Below, one piece after another: positions 36,634-45,934 of a stretch of 64,000 nt of DNA. Source of the stretch: Dokdonella_A sp046347015 (GTDB taxonomy: Bacteria > Pseudomonadota > Gammaproteobacteria > Xanthomonadales > Rhodanobacteraceae); NCBI GenBank assembly GCA_046347015.1, contig JAXMHA010000002.1, positions 170,893 through 234,892 of the forward strand, read 5' to 3'. The number at the start of each line of letters is the position of its first letter. Positions within the stretch are counted from its first letter, which is position 1. The position numbers were made by a program, and so were the translations under genes. A model generated the notes under the pieces. That model worked only from the letters and a program-made list of their open reading frames with translations. It was not told the origin of the DNA and did not search any database.

Positions 36634-36969
36634 TCACTTGGCGGCGATCCGGCCATCCGAGGCATCGAGCTGCGCGACGTATTCCCGCACCAGCGCGTGG
36701 TAGCGCGCCTGCAAGCGGTCGATGCCGCCGGTCAGACTTTCCGGATACGACGTGCGCGCACCGAACAACATGCCGAGTTCGCGCTTGGAGAAGTTCGCGC
36801 GGATCCAGTCGTGCAATCCGGCACAGGCCACGGAACTGTTCGGCGGCGTGCAGGCCGCGACATCGGCGGCGGAAACGTAAACCGGTGCCATGGTCTGTCC
36901 ATCGCCGGCGACTGCGGCGCCGGTGGACCCGGCGATTGCGATTGCGATTGTGGTGGCGAGCAATTTCAT
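36634..36969 (-). CDS. Small exported protein of unknown function
   Basis: A 111-residue protein with a signal peptide (MKLLATTIAIAIAG to AVAGDG), then about 88 mature residues. Two cysteines (AACTPP and VACAGL) could form a disulfide in the periplasm. A helical second half follows (RANFSKRELGMLF; DRLQARYHALVREYVAQL). No family recognised. GGAGG lies eight bases before the ATG. It has its own intrinsic terminator, and a 17-base inverted repeat lies about 80 bases upstream of the start. Confidence 0.75.
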   Translation of the reverse strand: MKLLATTIAIAIAGSTGAAVAGDGQTMAPVYVSAADVAACTPPNSSVACAGLHDWIRANFSKRELGMLFGARTSYPESLTGGIDRLQARYHALVREYVAQLDASDGRIAAK

Positions 36970-37050
36970 GACGGTTACCTCCGTAACCTGCAGCGGATCG
37001 TCCCTGACTGGCATGCATAGCTGATGGGAGCGCCTGCATCCCGTTGGCGG

Positions 37051-37067
37051 TGAGGGCACTGCCCTCA
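37051..37067. repeat. 17-base perfect inverted repeat, operator candidate
   Basis: TGAGGGCA-C-TGCCCTCA: two 8-base arms about a single centre base, in the 154-base gap after the TonB receptor gene and 82 bases before the small exported protein. The single-base centre suits a dimeric DNA-binding protein better than an RNA hairpin. No T-run follows on either strand. Confidence 0.4.
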
Positions 37068-37123
37068 TCCATTGCTACGGCAATGCGGCGACGGAATTAC
37101 ACGGTCACGGCGCCACCACGGAT

Positions 37124-39955
37124 TCAGAACTGCTGCCGGTAACCGATGAACCAGAAGCGACCCGGTGCATCGTAGTCGGTGACGAACGTGTCGCCGCCTC
37201 CGCCGCGCGAGCGCGATGGCGGCGGATCCCGGTCGAAGGCATTGCGCAGGCCAAGCGTGAACTGCCCGCCCCATGGTGCCCGCCAGCCGGCGGCAAAATC
37301 GAAATAGGTGACGCTCGGGATGCGGTTGGTCGGCGCCGGGTTGCCATCCACTTCGCGATCGGGATCCGTGCACAGATTCAGCAACCCAAGGTCCCCCACC
37401 GTGTAGGCAGTTTTAACGACAGACGAGCAATCTTCGTCCAGCGGCGAGAAATAGCGCGCCGTCACCGCGGCGGACCACGCTGCACGGTTCCATTGCAGCG
37501 TCGCGAACGAGCGGACGCGCCAGACCGGATCGTTGCCGACGAGGTTGCCTTGGGCGGTCGAGCCATCGGGCAGCGGTGTTCCGCGGGCGGGTTGGCCGAC
37601 TTCGCCGAAATAGCTGACGTAGATCGCCTGCCACTGCAGTTGCCAACGGCCAAGGTCGGTGTCGCGCCGGTAGTTGAACGCAAGGTCGTAGCCTTCCGTC
37701 TCCTGACCGGAAGGCAGGTTCACCTCGTTGGCTGAAACGCTGACCAGTTGGCCGTTGGCTGCGCGCGTGATGTGGGTGCACGCACTGTCCGATGAAAAGA
37801 CATAGCACTGCTGGAGGAAATAGTACGGGTACGCCTGAAAGATCGCATTCCGCACCTGGATGTCGTACCAGTCGAGGCTCACCGTCAGGTTCGGCAGGCT
37901 GGATGGGGCAACGACGACGCCTGCCGTGCGCGAGCGCGACGTTTCCGGACGCAGGTCCGGGTTGCCGCCCACCGTGGCATTGACCAGTTCGGCCGGCGGT
38001 GCCTCCGCCGGTACGCCGAGTTGCGCACAACGGGCGACGACCTCGGGGGACGGCACGTAACCGAAGGCCTCCACGCACGGATCCTGCGGTTGCGCAGTGA
38101 ACGCAAGGGCACCGCCATAGAGCTCGTTGATGCTCGGCGCGCGGAAACCCTCCGCGGTGTTGGCGCGGACCAGCAGATCGTCCACCGGTCTCCAGCGCAA
38201 GCCGAATTGCGCATTGCTGGTGCTGCCGAACGCGGAGTACCGCGAGTAGCGACTGGCGGCGGTGAAATCCAGTTGCTCGGCCAGAGGGCGTTGGCGCAGC
38301 AAGGGTACGTCGAACTCGACGAACGCCTCGTCCACGTCGTAGGCGCCCGCTGTCGGGCCAAAATAGTCGACGCCGGAATCGCCGTTCGCCTGGCCCGCGA
38401 CTTCGATCGGGTCGGGATGGTCGTAGCCGCTGACGCGGCGATGCTCGACCCCTCCCGCGACGTTGACTGCGCCGGCCGGAACGTCGAACAACGCACCGGA
38501 CACCTTCGCGGTCAGCGCGGTCATGTCGTTGGAACGCTCTTCGCGCAAGGTGTAGCGGAAATAGTCCTGTGCCACCGGCATCGCGGCATCCGCCCCCCCG
38601 AAGACGTTCAGCGGCACGCAACCGTCGATGATGTCATCCGGCGTGCCGCAATGGGCCACGCCCGCAGCGTCGATGAAGGACGTCCCGAGCGCGAGCGCGA
38701 GTTCATCGTTGCGCGCATAGGGTCCGCCGAGTCTGCGTTCGTTCGACTCGGCACGCGTGAGGTCGACGTTCCAGATCCAATCGCGGCCGGCGAACTCGAA
38801 CAGGCCATCGAGGCCGAGGTGCAGCCACGAGGTGTCGACCGTCTGGTCGTAGAAGCGCGGGCCGAGGCCGGTCAGGCGCTCGAATACGGACACGACGGGT
38901 TGGCCGAACGGGTTGTACGCGTTGTCGGCCGGGATGGTGATCGCAGCGGGTCCGATCACGTCGAGTGCATCGGTGAACAGAATCGGCGGCGCCGCCAGCT
39001 GCGACGACTCGCGGCGGTTGAACAGCAGGTCGGCGCTGACGGCGACTTTGGCGCCGAGTTCGAAGCGCCCTTTCGCGAAGGCCGAGCGTCGCGCCTCCGG
39101 CGCCTGCAGGTAGGTGTACTGCTGGAAGTTGAATCCCCGGTCGGCGCCGGGATCGAAGTCATGGAAATCGTCGGGCGACGTGCCGGGCCGGCCGGGCGTC
39201 AAGGCCAGGAACGTGCCGTCTGGCAGCACGTACACTGTAAACGGACCTCCCGTGGCGGCAAGCGGAAGGCCCGGATTGGGCAACGCCGTGATCGCGCGAT
39301 CGCGTGCGTAGATCGGCGAATCGTTGCCGTACTGCAGCCCGAGTGCGATGTTCCAGCCGTCACCGCCCCGGCCGTACGTGACGTCGACCGCGCGTGTCGT
39401 GCCGTCGCCGTACTGGCTGGTGCCGTACTGCGCGCCGAGCTGCGCGCCGTGGAAATCGTTGCGTGTGATGATGTTGACGACGCCGGCGATTGCATCCGAC
39501 CCGTAGATCGCCGAGGCGCCATCCTTCAGCACTTCGATGCGCTCGACCAGCGGCAGCGGAATCGTCGACAGGTCGACGCTGCTGTCCAGCGCCGATACCC
39601 AACGCTGGCCATTGACCAGCACCAGCGTGCGGTTGGGACCGAGGCTGCGCAGGTTCACGTTCGGCCCGCCGCCGACGTAGGCCTGCGCGTTGCGGGTGTT
39701 GGTCTGGCCGTTGGCGATGACCAGCTCCTGCACGATGTCGCCGACGCCGGTCAGGCCGGTCCGCAACAAGTCCTCGCGCGTCAGGACCTGCAGGGGATGC
39801 TGGTCCTGCAGATCGATGTCACGGAGATTGCTGCCCGTGACTTCGATGGTCTGGAGGACCTGGGGATTGTCGGAGGACCCGGCCTCGCCTTCCGCATGGG
39901 CCAGTGAGTACGGCACGAGAATCAGGATGGCACAAGCGATTCCGGGCACGCGCAT
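37124..39955 (-). CDS. TonB-dependent outer membrane receptor
   Basis: A 943-residue receptor. Signal peptide MRVPGIACAILILVPYSLAHA, a TonB-box-like IEVTGS, then the plug domain with NVNLRSLGPNRTLVLVNGQRW and IEVLKDGASAIYGSDAIAGVVNII, then a long 22-strand-type barrel ending in RFWFIGYRQQF with terminal aromatic residue. The subclass is that of large Xanthomonad receptors for carbohydrates or peptides rather than classical siderophores; the ligand is unknown. The ATG at 39955 has AAGGA six bases upstream, located in the last codons of the kinase gene, whose stop is only two bases away. It is the last gene of a four-gene operon with two sigma factors and a kinase. Confidence 0.93.
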   Translation of the reverse strand: MRVPGIACAILILVPYSLAHAEGEAGSSDNPQVLQTIEVTGSNLRDIDLQDQHPLQVLTREDLLRTGLTGVGDIVQELVIANGQTNTRNAQAYVGGGPNVNLRSLGPNRTLVLVNGQRWVSALDSSVDLSTIPLPLVERIEVLKDGASAIYGSDAIAGVVNIITRNDFHGAQLGAQYGTSQYGDGTTRAVDVTYGRGGDGWNIALGLQYGNDSPIYARDRAITALPNPGLPLAATGGPFTVYVLPDGTFLALTPGRPGTSPDDFHDFDPGADRGFNFQQYTYLQAPEARRSAFAKGRFELGAKVAVSADLLFNRRESSQLAAPPILFTDALDVIGPAAITIPADNAYNPFGQPVVSVFERLTGLGPRFYDQTVDTSWLHLGLDGLFEFAGRDWIWNVDLTRAESNERRLGGPYARNDELALALGTSFIDAAGVAHCGTPDDIIDGCVPLNVFGGADAAMPVAQDYFRYTLREERSNDMTALTAKVSGALFDVPAGAVNVAGGVEHRRVSGYDHPDPIEVAGQANGDSGVDYFGPTAGAYDVDEAFVEFDVPLLRQRPLAEQLDFTAASRYSRYSAFGSTSNAQFGLRWRPVDDLLVRANTAEGFRAPSINELYGGALAFTAQPQDPCVEAFGYVPSPEVVARCAQLGVPAEAPPAELVNATVGGNPDLRPETSRSRTAGVVVAPSSLPNLTVSLDWYDIQVRNAIFQAYPYYFLQQCYVFSSDSACTHITRAANGQLVSVSANEVNLPSGQETEGYDLAFNYRRDTDLGRWQLQWQAIYVSYFGEVGQPARGTPLPDGSTAQGNLVGNDPVWRVRSFATLQWNRAAWSAAVTARYFSPLDEDCSSVVKTAYTVGDLGLLNLCTDPDREVDGNPAPTNRIPSVTYFDFAAGWRAPWGGQFTLGLRNAFDRDPPPSRSRGGGGDTFVTDYDAPGRFWFIGYRQQF

Positions 39956-39957
39956 GT

Positions 39958-42900
39958 TCATTCCTTCGAAGGTTCGGCGGTGATCGCAACGAAAGCCGGC
40001 GCGCTGAACTGCATCGGCACGGCTTCGAGTGCGAGGCTCGCGACCTCGCGCCCGGGGTGGGGATTGACCAGGCGCACGACGACCAGGGACGGATACTCCG
40101 ACGGGTCTTCCTCTGCGTTGGCGAAATCGCGCAACCGCCACGCGATGCGTCCCGGTGTATCCCAATCCGTGCGCCACCATTCCTTGATGTCGCGGTTGTA
40201 GATGATCGGCAGGCGCGCACGGCTGCCGTCACGGTAGTCGAGTTCGACGAACGCGTACGGCACCTGCGCCTGCGTACGCAACATGGTCTGGGCGTTGACC
40301 AGCACGTTCAGCGCGGCGAAACGCGGCACGCCTGGCCGGATGCCGGCGATTCGCGCCGGAAGCCCGGAAGCATGGGGTTGCTGTTGCACGAGCGTGATCA
40401 CGCCGCGCGCGTCATAGTCGATGCCGAGCAGGCGGTGCACGCCCGGCACGAATCCAGACAGGTCGATGTCGAAAAAGCCGGACTGTTCCGCTGCCATCGG
40501 CCGGTTGTAGTTCGCAGTCAGGTCGAACAGCAGCGGCGACAATCCGGGCTGCCGCCGCGGGATCGCAATCGGCGCGGATGCGGATGCCGGCGGCGCCGGC
40601 CCGTCATCGGCGCGCCGCAATGCGGCGCGCTCGGCGCTGGAGATCGGGACCGCTGCGCCCCCTCGCTGCAGGTCCTCGCTGCTTGGCTGCAGAACGTGTG
40701 CGAGACGCAGCAAGTCGGCAGCCGGGCGATCGTCCGCTGCGGCATTCCAGTACAGCCAGTTGCCGCGACGGCTGCGCCCGACGACGCCGTTGCCGTCGTA
40801 TGTGTAGGCCAGCATCATGGTGGGGTCGGACGCCGCGGACGCAGCCGGCGGGTCGGGCGTGAGCCAGCGCGCGTCGCGCGCGGAGGTCAGCACGACGCCG
40901 TTGGCCGTGCCACGTGCGAACGAACGCCCATCCGGTGCGAGCGCCATTGCGCTGGTCTGGTCGACGTCGAGCACTGCGCCGAAAACCGGCGGTCGCCCCG
41001 CGCGCCAGATCGCGGGACCGACGGCGCCATTGCGCTGCACGACCAGCGAATGTCCGTCGGGTAGCACGATGACGTTCGCCGCCTTGCGAATTCCCAGAAG
41101 GGGTTCGCGCCAGCGCTGGGTTCCGGTTTCGGCGTCGAGGTGCAACAGGTAGTCTTGGCCATCCTTCCCGACTGCCAGGACGAGCACTTGCGTGCTGTCG
41201 GCGGCGTAGCGCATGCGTATGACTTCCGGGGTATCGTCGTCCGCGCGCCGATACGTCCAGCGCGGCTGCAGCGACATCGGATCGCGCAGCACGCCGCAGG
41301 TCAGCAGCGAGCCTCCGTCCGGGGCGTACTCGAGCGCATCGCAGGGCGGCATTGCGATCCCGCCGGATACCTCGCTGCCACTCGCCAGGTCCCGAATGCT
41401 GGCCACGTCGACGGCGCGGCCGTTGCGGTAGTCGCCGTACGCGACGTATGCATGCCGTGAGTCGGGGCTCAGCACCACGCGGACCGGATCATTCGGAAGC
41501 GCAATTGGCGCGAAGCGCAAAGTCGCACCGGGCAAGCCGTAGACGTACAGATGGCTTCCGGCGGCCGCCACGAGGGTACGGCCATCGGCCGTCCTCCCGG
41601 CGAACGCTGGCTGCTGCGGCAACGTGATCGCCACGCCCGCGGTCGTGCCGTCGCGAACGTGGACCAGCCGCACCGCGTTGCCTTCGATGGCGGCGACGAT
41701 CCCGTCCGCCGCGCCGATGCCCGCGTCGGGCATCACGGGAGCGGTGAGCTGCGGCATGTCCGGCGGCAGCCGCCACAGGCGCAACTGGCCTTCGTCACCA
41801 CCGGTTGCGACGAGGTCGCCGGCGCCGAGATCGAAGGCTCTCGCCATGCCCGGCCGCGCGTGCGGGAACTCCCCGCTGATGCGCCGGGGTGTGTGCTCGC
41901 CGATCGACCACAGCGCCATCTGCTGACCATTCGATGCGATCACGCGGCGATGGGCCGCGTCGAGGCGCAGGCGTTGCTGGTGCCGCCCGAGCCCCGCATC
42001 GATGTGCAGCACCGGCGATACCGGCCGGCGCGTCGACGTATCCCAGACCAGCACCTCGCCAGTGTCCGAGGTCGCGCCGAACCAGCGGCCATCCGGGCTG
42101 AACGTGACCCAGCCGACACGGCTCAACGCAGCCGGCATCACGCGTTCGCTCTGGCTGCGCGCCAGATCCAGCGACTCGATCAGGCCATCGGCATGGCCCA
42201 GCAACAAGACCTTGCCGTCCGGACTCGTGGCCCACGCACTGACCTTCTGCGCGGCATCGTACGTGTGGCTGTAGCGAACCTGCAGCGTGCGCGGATCGCG
42301 CACCTGCAGTTCACGAAAGTCGGTCGCGAGGGAGACCACGAACCGGCCCCCGTTGCCGACCCGCCAGCTTTGCCTTGGCATCGGCACGCGCGGACTTGCC
42401 AGTGTCCAGTCCGAGGTGCGCATCAGCGCGACGGTCTCGTCCTTGCCCTGCACGATCGCGTAGTCCCCGTCGGGACTGAAGACGGCGTCGTAGTAACGCG
42501 GGAACTGCGCTTCGGAGGGCAACAACTGCTTGCCGGTCGCAGTGTCGAACAGCACTTCGAACTCGCCGATCGGCGAAACCAGCTCGAGCGCCGCACCACC
42601 CCAGAAACCGTGGCCGAGGATGCGCTTGCCATCGGGTGTGAATTGCAGGGAGACAAGCACCGATCTGAACACGTGCGGCAAATCAGCCGGCGGCGTGATC
42701 CACCGCTGGCGGCCGTCGGCAGTGTCGAACAGGCGCATCTTCGAATCGCCATCGCCAACCGCGACGAGTTTGCCATCGGGGCTGAGCGCGATCCCGAAAA
42801 CGTCGGTGCCGAGCGTGAGGACGTCGATCAGTCGCGGCGCGCTGCGCGCCACCATGGCGTAACGCAGCCGGTCGTCGGAAGCATCGAGGCCACGCGCTTC

Positions 42901-44199
42901 GCGCTCACTGATGTTTGCCGCCAGCTCCGGCAGGGCCGAATAGGGCTGTCCGTTGCGCAAGTTGCCCTCGGCCTGGTCCAGACGGGCCTGCCACAGCCGC
43001 TCGTTGGCCAAGTCGGCGTTGCTCGCGGCGAGCGTGGCATTGCTGTCGGCACGTCGCCATTGATGGGTGGTGGCGGCAAGACCGATCAGCATGGCAGCGA
43101 GTGCGCATACTGCGGCCGTTGCGAGCTTCGGTTCGCGCCGCGCCCAGCGGCCAATGCGCTGCGCGGCATTCAATGGCCGCGCCTGCACCGGGCGGCCATC
43201 GACGAAACGTTGCAGGTCGTCCGCCAGCGCGCGCGCCGACGGGTAACGTTCGACCGGATTGCGGGCGAGACAGCGCAACACGATCGCTTCCAGATCCAAC
43301 GGCACGTCCGGCCGCACCCGCCGCGGCGCACGCAGGTCGCCTTCCAACACCTGCTTCACCGTGTCCTGCGCCGAGTCGGCATGGAACGGCGGTTGGCCGG
43401 TCGCGAGTTCATACAGGATCGCGCCGAGTCCCCAGATATCGGTCGCCGTGGTCAGCTTGCTTGCACGAACCTGTGCCTGCTCCGGCGCCATGTACGACGG
43501 CGTGCCCGAAACCTCGTCGTTCTCCAGCGCCAGTGCGTTCTCCAGCCGCCGCGCCAGGCCGAAGTCGGCCACGTACGGCGTGCCGGTCGCATCCAGCAGC
43601 ACGTTCGCGGGCTTCAGGTCGAGGTGCAGCACGCCGAGGCTGTGCGCATAGGCAACCGCTTCGGCCACCGTGCGCATCAGCGCCGCGACCGCCTTCGGCG
43701 CCGGCCGGCCCGCGCGGTGCAACCACGCCGCGAGGCTCTCCCCCGGCACCAGCCGCATGCTGAAGTACTGCAAGCCCTCGAAACTGCCAACCTCGTACAC
43801 CGTCACGATGTTCGGGTGCTGCATGCGCGCGGCGTTCTGCGCCTCGCGCTCGAAGCGGGCAATGAAGTCCTTCGATGCCCACGGCCCCGCGGACAACAGC
43901 TTCACCGCGACTTCGCGGTCGAGCGAAACCTGCCGGGCGCGGTACACCACGCCCATGCCGCCTTCGCCGAGCAGTTCCAGCAGCTCGTAGTCGCCGATCC
44001 GGCGCTGGGCCGGATCGTCGAGATCGAGCTCGAGACTCTCCGTGCTCAGCAATGCCAAGTGCTGGCCGTGAGTCCAGCTACCCGCGGGCCCCACGCTGCC
44101 AAACCCAAGCTCGGCCAGCCGCGCGAGGTTGCGCGAGGCATCGTCCGCACTGCCGAACGGCGCCAGCAGGGTCGTGATGCCTTGGGGCTGGGTCACCAT
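39958..44199 (-). CDS. Giant Ser/Thr protein kinase with WD40-like repeat region
   Basis: A 1413-residue protein. The kinase domain occupies about 70-335: GEGGMGVVYRA glycine loop, K100 in VAVK, catalytic D194, and D212 in ADFG. The catalytic loop reads LHLDLKPAN, so the arginine of HRD is leucine (a non-RD kinase). One transmembrane helix follows at about 359-378, then a coiled region with repeated Asn-Ala-Asp, and roughly 800 residues of beta-propeller-like repeats (FGIALSPDGKLVAVGDGDSK, VTFSPDGRWFGATSDTGE). The last 200 residues form a separate beta-rich domain (PSLVVVRLVNPHPGREVASL). The topology suggests a periplasmic sensor of unknown ligand. Three bases separate it from the sigma gene upstream. 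Confidence 0.93.
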   Translation of the reverse strand: MVTQPQGITTLLAPFGSADDASRNLARLAELGFGSVGPAGSWTHGQHLALLSTESLELDLDDPAQRRIGDYELLELLGEGGMGVVYRARQVSLDREVAVKLLSAGPWASKDFIARFEREAQNAARMQHPNIVTVYEVGSFEGLQYFSMRLVPGESLAAWLHRAGRPAPKAVAALMRTVAEAVAYAHSLGVLHLDLKPANVLLDATGTPYVADFGLARRLENALALENDEVSGTPSYMAPEQAQVRASKLTTATDIWGLGAILYELATGQPPFHADSAQDTVKQVLEGDLRAPRRVRPDVPLDLEAIVLRCLARNPVERYPSARALADDLQRFVDGRPVQARPLNAAQRIGRWARREPKLATAAVCALAAMLIGLAATTHQWRRADSNATLAASNADLANERLWQARLDQAEGNLRNGQPYSALPELAANISEREARGLDASDDRLRYAMVARSAPRLIDVLTLGTDVFGIALSPDGKLVAVGDGDSKMRLFDTADGRQRWITPPADLPHVFRSVLVSLQFTPDGKRILGHGFWGGAALELVSPIGEFEVLFDTATGKQLLPSEAQFPRYYDAVFSPDGDYAIVQGKDETVALMRTSDWTLASPRVPMPRQSWRVGNGGRFVVSLATDFRELQVRDPRTLQVRYSHTYDAAQKVSAWATSPDGKVLLLGHADGLIESLDLARSQSERVMPAALSRVGWVTFSPDGRWFGATSDTGEVLVWDTSTRRPVSPVLHIDAGLGRHQQRLRLDAAHRRVIASNGQQMALWSIGEHTPRRISGEFPHARPGMARAFDLGAGDLVATGGDEGQLRLWRLPPDMPQLTAPVMPDAGIGAADGIVAAIEGNAVRLVHVRDGTTAGVAITLPQQPAFAGRTADGRTLVAAAGSHLYVYGLPGATLRFAPIALPNDPVRVVLSPDSRHAYVAYGDYRNGRAVDVASIRDLASGSEVSGGIAMPPCDALEYAPDGGSLLTCGVLRDPMSLQPRWTYRRADDDTPEVIRMRYAADSTQVLVLAVGKDGQDYLLHLDAETGTQRWREPLLGIRKAANVIVLPDGHSLVVQRNGAVGPAIWRAGRPPVFGAVLDVDQTSAMALAPDGRSFARGTANGVVLTSARDARWLTPDPPAASAASDPTMMLAYTYDGNGVVGRSRRGNWLYWNAAADDRPAADLLRLAHVLQPSSEDLQRGGAAVPISSAERAALRRADDGPAPPASASAPIAIPRRQPGLSPLLFDLTANYNRPMAAEQSGFFDIDLSGFVPGVHRLLGIDYDARGVITLVQQQPHASGLPARIAGIRPGVPRFAALNVLVNAQTMLRTQAQVPYAFVELDYRDGSRARLPIIYNRDIKEWWRTDWDTPGRIAWRLRDFANAEEDPSEYPSLVVVRLVNPHPGREVASLALEAVPMQFSAPAFVAITAEPSKE

Positions 44200-44202
44200 G
44201 CG

Positions 44203-44955
44203 TCAGAGACCCCGCCCATGCAGGGTGGCAAACAGGCTCCGCTGTTCCGCCGACAAGTCGTCGGGAGATGCCACGATGTCGGCGAGTTCGCGGGACACCA
44301 GCTCGCGGAAGCGCTGGCGCAGTCGCTTCAACGCGAGCACCAGGGCCAGTGGTCGCACGCCAAGGGCCTTGCCCAGCTCGTCGTACTGCCCGGGCGCAGG
44401 TTCACGCACCAGAAAGGGCTCCAGGGCTTCGTACATGTCGAGATGGCCAGTCTGGCTGGCCTCGGTCCGCAAGGCCTTGAATCCGTTGGCCAGGATCTCG
44501 AGGGCGAAGCTGCGCTGGAAGACCTGGTCCGGGGAGTCGTTGGCTGCATGGTCGCCGGCATTGCGCCGCTCCAGGTCTTCCAGTCGTGGCGCCGACGGGA
44601 AGGCTTCCCCGACCACGAGGTCCTGCCAGTCTCCGGCGAGGAATGCATTCAGCCGCTGCAGAAGCCAGTCCCGGAATCGGCCCACCGGTGCATCCTTGTC
44701 GCCACGGAAATCCGCCGCGACCTGTTGCAGGAACGATCGCGTGATGTCCTGCGCAATGGGCGGCGCGTGGCCGCAGCGGCGCACGTAGGCATAGACCGGA
44801 TACCAATAGCGCACGGCAAGCCCGGCCAACGCGTGGTGCGCCGCTTCCGAACGTGGATCCTTCAAGCGCTGCACCATGGACCATTGCGTGCGACCGAAGT
44901 CGCCACTGTGGCCGTGTTCCGGCTGCATCATCGCGACCTGCTCCACCGGGACCAT
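44203..44955 (-). CDS. ECF-like RNA polymerase sigma factor (second of a tandem pair)
   Basis: A 250-residue sigma-70-family protein. Region 2 is recognisable: GRTQWSMVQRL, VRYWYPVYAYVRRCGHAPPIAQDITRSFLQQV. Region 4 ends in a helix-turn-helix (YDELGKALGVRPLALVLALKRLRQRFREL). It matches the upstream sigma protein in layout but lacks the basic KRGGG linker and is more divergent. In this family, genes for sigma and Ser/Thr kinases are often adjacent. AAGGAG precedes the ATG by only three bases, so initiation may be weak or the GTG nearby may be used. An activity as sigma is likely but unproven. Confidence 0.82.
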   Translation of the reverse strand: MVPVEQVAMMQPEHGHSGDFGRTQWSMVQRLKDPRSEAAHHALAGLAVRYWYPVYAYVRRCGHAPPIAQDITRSFLQQVAADFRGDKDAPVGRFRDWLLQRLNAFLAGDWQDLVVGEAFPSAPRLEDLERRNAGDHAANDSPDQVFQRSFALEILANGFKALRTEASQTGHLDMYEALEPFLVREPAPGQYDELGKALGVRPLALVLALKRLRQRFRELVSRELADIVASPDDLSAEQRSLFATLHGRGL

Positions 44956-44998
44956 CGTCTCCTTCCGAAACCGCGGTCCACGATTACATCGGACCCGA

Positions 44999-45700
44999 TC
45001 AGCGCAGGGCTGGCCCCAGCGCCTGACGCAGCGCGTGCAGTTCGGCCTGCATCCCGCCGGCGTCGGCCGTGGTGTCGGCAAGCTCCTCATGCACCAATCC
45101 CCGCAGCCGGCGGCGCAGCCGGTGCACCGCCACCGCCACCGTGTTGCGGCGCAAACCGAGCTCGTCGGCAACCCGCGAATAATCGGCTTCGTCGGGAGCT
45201 TCGAGCAGGAACTCGCTGAGCCGTTCGAACAGCGCGAGGCGATCGGTGCGCACGGCCTCGTCTCGCAATCGCCTGAACGCGGCCGCGAGCACGGCACGCG
45301 CCCACTCGCGCTCGAACGCGCGTTCGGCGGTCTCGGCGGGATCGCCGGCGACCTCGTTCACTTCATCGAGCGATTCGAAGCGAAAGCCACCGCCACGCTT
45401 GCGGGCGCTCGCTTCGGCACCGGCATCGATCAGGAACCGCTTGAGCGCGATCAGCAGGAACGAGCGGAAGCGACCGCGTTCGGGGTCTGCGTTTGCATGC
45501 CATGCCTGTTCGAGGAACCGGGCAAAAAATGCCTGGGTAAGATCTTCGGCGCCATCGGGTACCCGCACGTGGCTGCGTACGTATGCCAGCACGGGTGGCC
45601 GGTACGTCCGGCACAGGGCTTCCAGCGCGGCGCGGGCGTCGGCATCCGCGCCGCGCGCGCGCATCACGAGGCTCCACCGCGTCGTCTCGAATGCCCCCAT
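44999..45700 (-). CDS. ECF-like RNA polymerase sigma factor (first of a tandem pair)
   Basis: A 233-residue sigma factor. Region 2: ETTRWSLVMRARG, LCRTYRPPVLAYVRSHVRVPDGAEDLTQAFFARFLEQ. A basic linker (ASARKRGGGFRFESLDE) leads to region 4: YSRVADELGLRRNTVAVAVHRLRRRLRGLVHEEL. No anti-sigma gene is present nearby. It begins the sigma-sigma-kinase-TonB receptor operon; the next sigma gene starts 43 bases on. ATG 45700 is chosen because homology to the second sigma begins there; a GTG at 45739 is possible. Confidence 0.88.
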   Translation of the reverse strand: MGAFETTRWSLVMRARGADADARAALEALCRTYRPPVLAYVRSHVRVPDGAEDLTQAFFARFLEQAWHANADPERGRFRSFLLIALKRFLIDAGAEASARKRGGGFRFESLDEVNEVAGDPAETAERAFEREWARAVLAAAFRRLRDEAVRTDRLALFERLSEFLLEAPDEADYSRVADELGLRRNTVAVAVHRLRRRLRGLVHEELADTTADAGGMQAELHALRQALGPALR

Positions 45701-45934
45701 CGCAGCCGCGCTCCGGCATCCAACCGCTGGCAGAGTCACGATGGACCCCTACCCCGTCCCTGATTATGCGCCGGTTCGCTCGCAGTCGAGTACCGGCCTC
45801 GTGAATTCGGAAACGCGTTGAAGCGGCGCCACCAATGGCCTTCCCGCGCGCACCCGTACCGCCTCCGGGCGCGTCGCGGGAATGCCTGCGCGCACGATTC
45901 GCGCCCCGGACCGGTACCCCGCGCCGCGGCCGCG

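Noticed and set aside
38021..39907. A 628-codon plus-strand frame opposite the TonB receptor
   Set aside because: Shadow of receptor codons; no Shine-Dalgarno or domain.
41551..45219. A 1222-codon open frame on the plus strand opposite the kinase and sigma genes
   Set aside because: It is the antisense shadow of high-GC coding DNA: composition is His/Arg/Asp-rich with no domain, while the opposite strand holds textbook kinase motifs.
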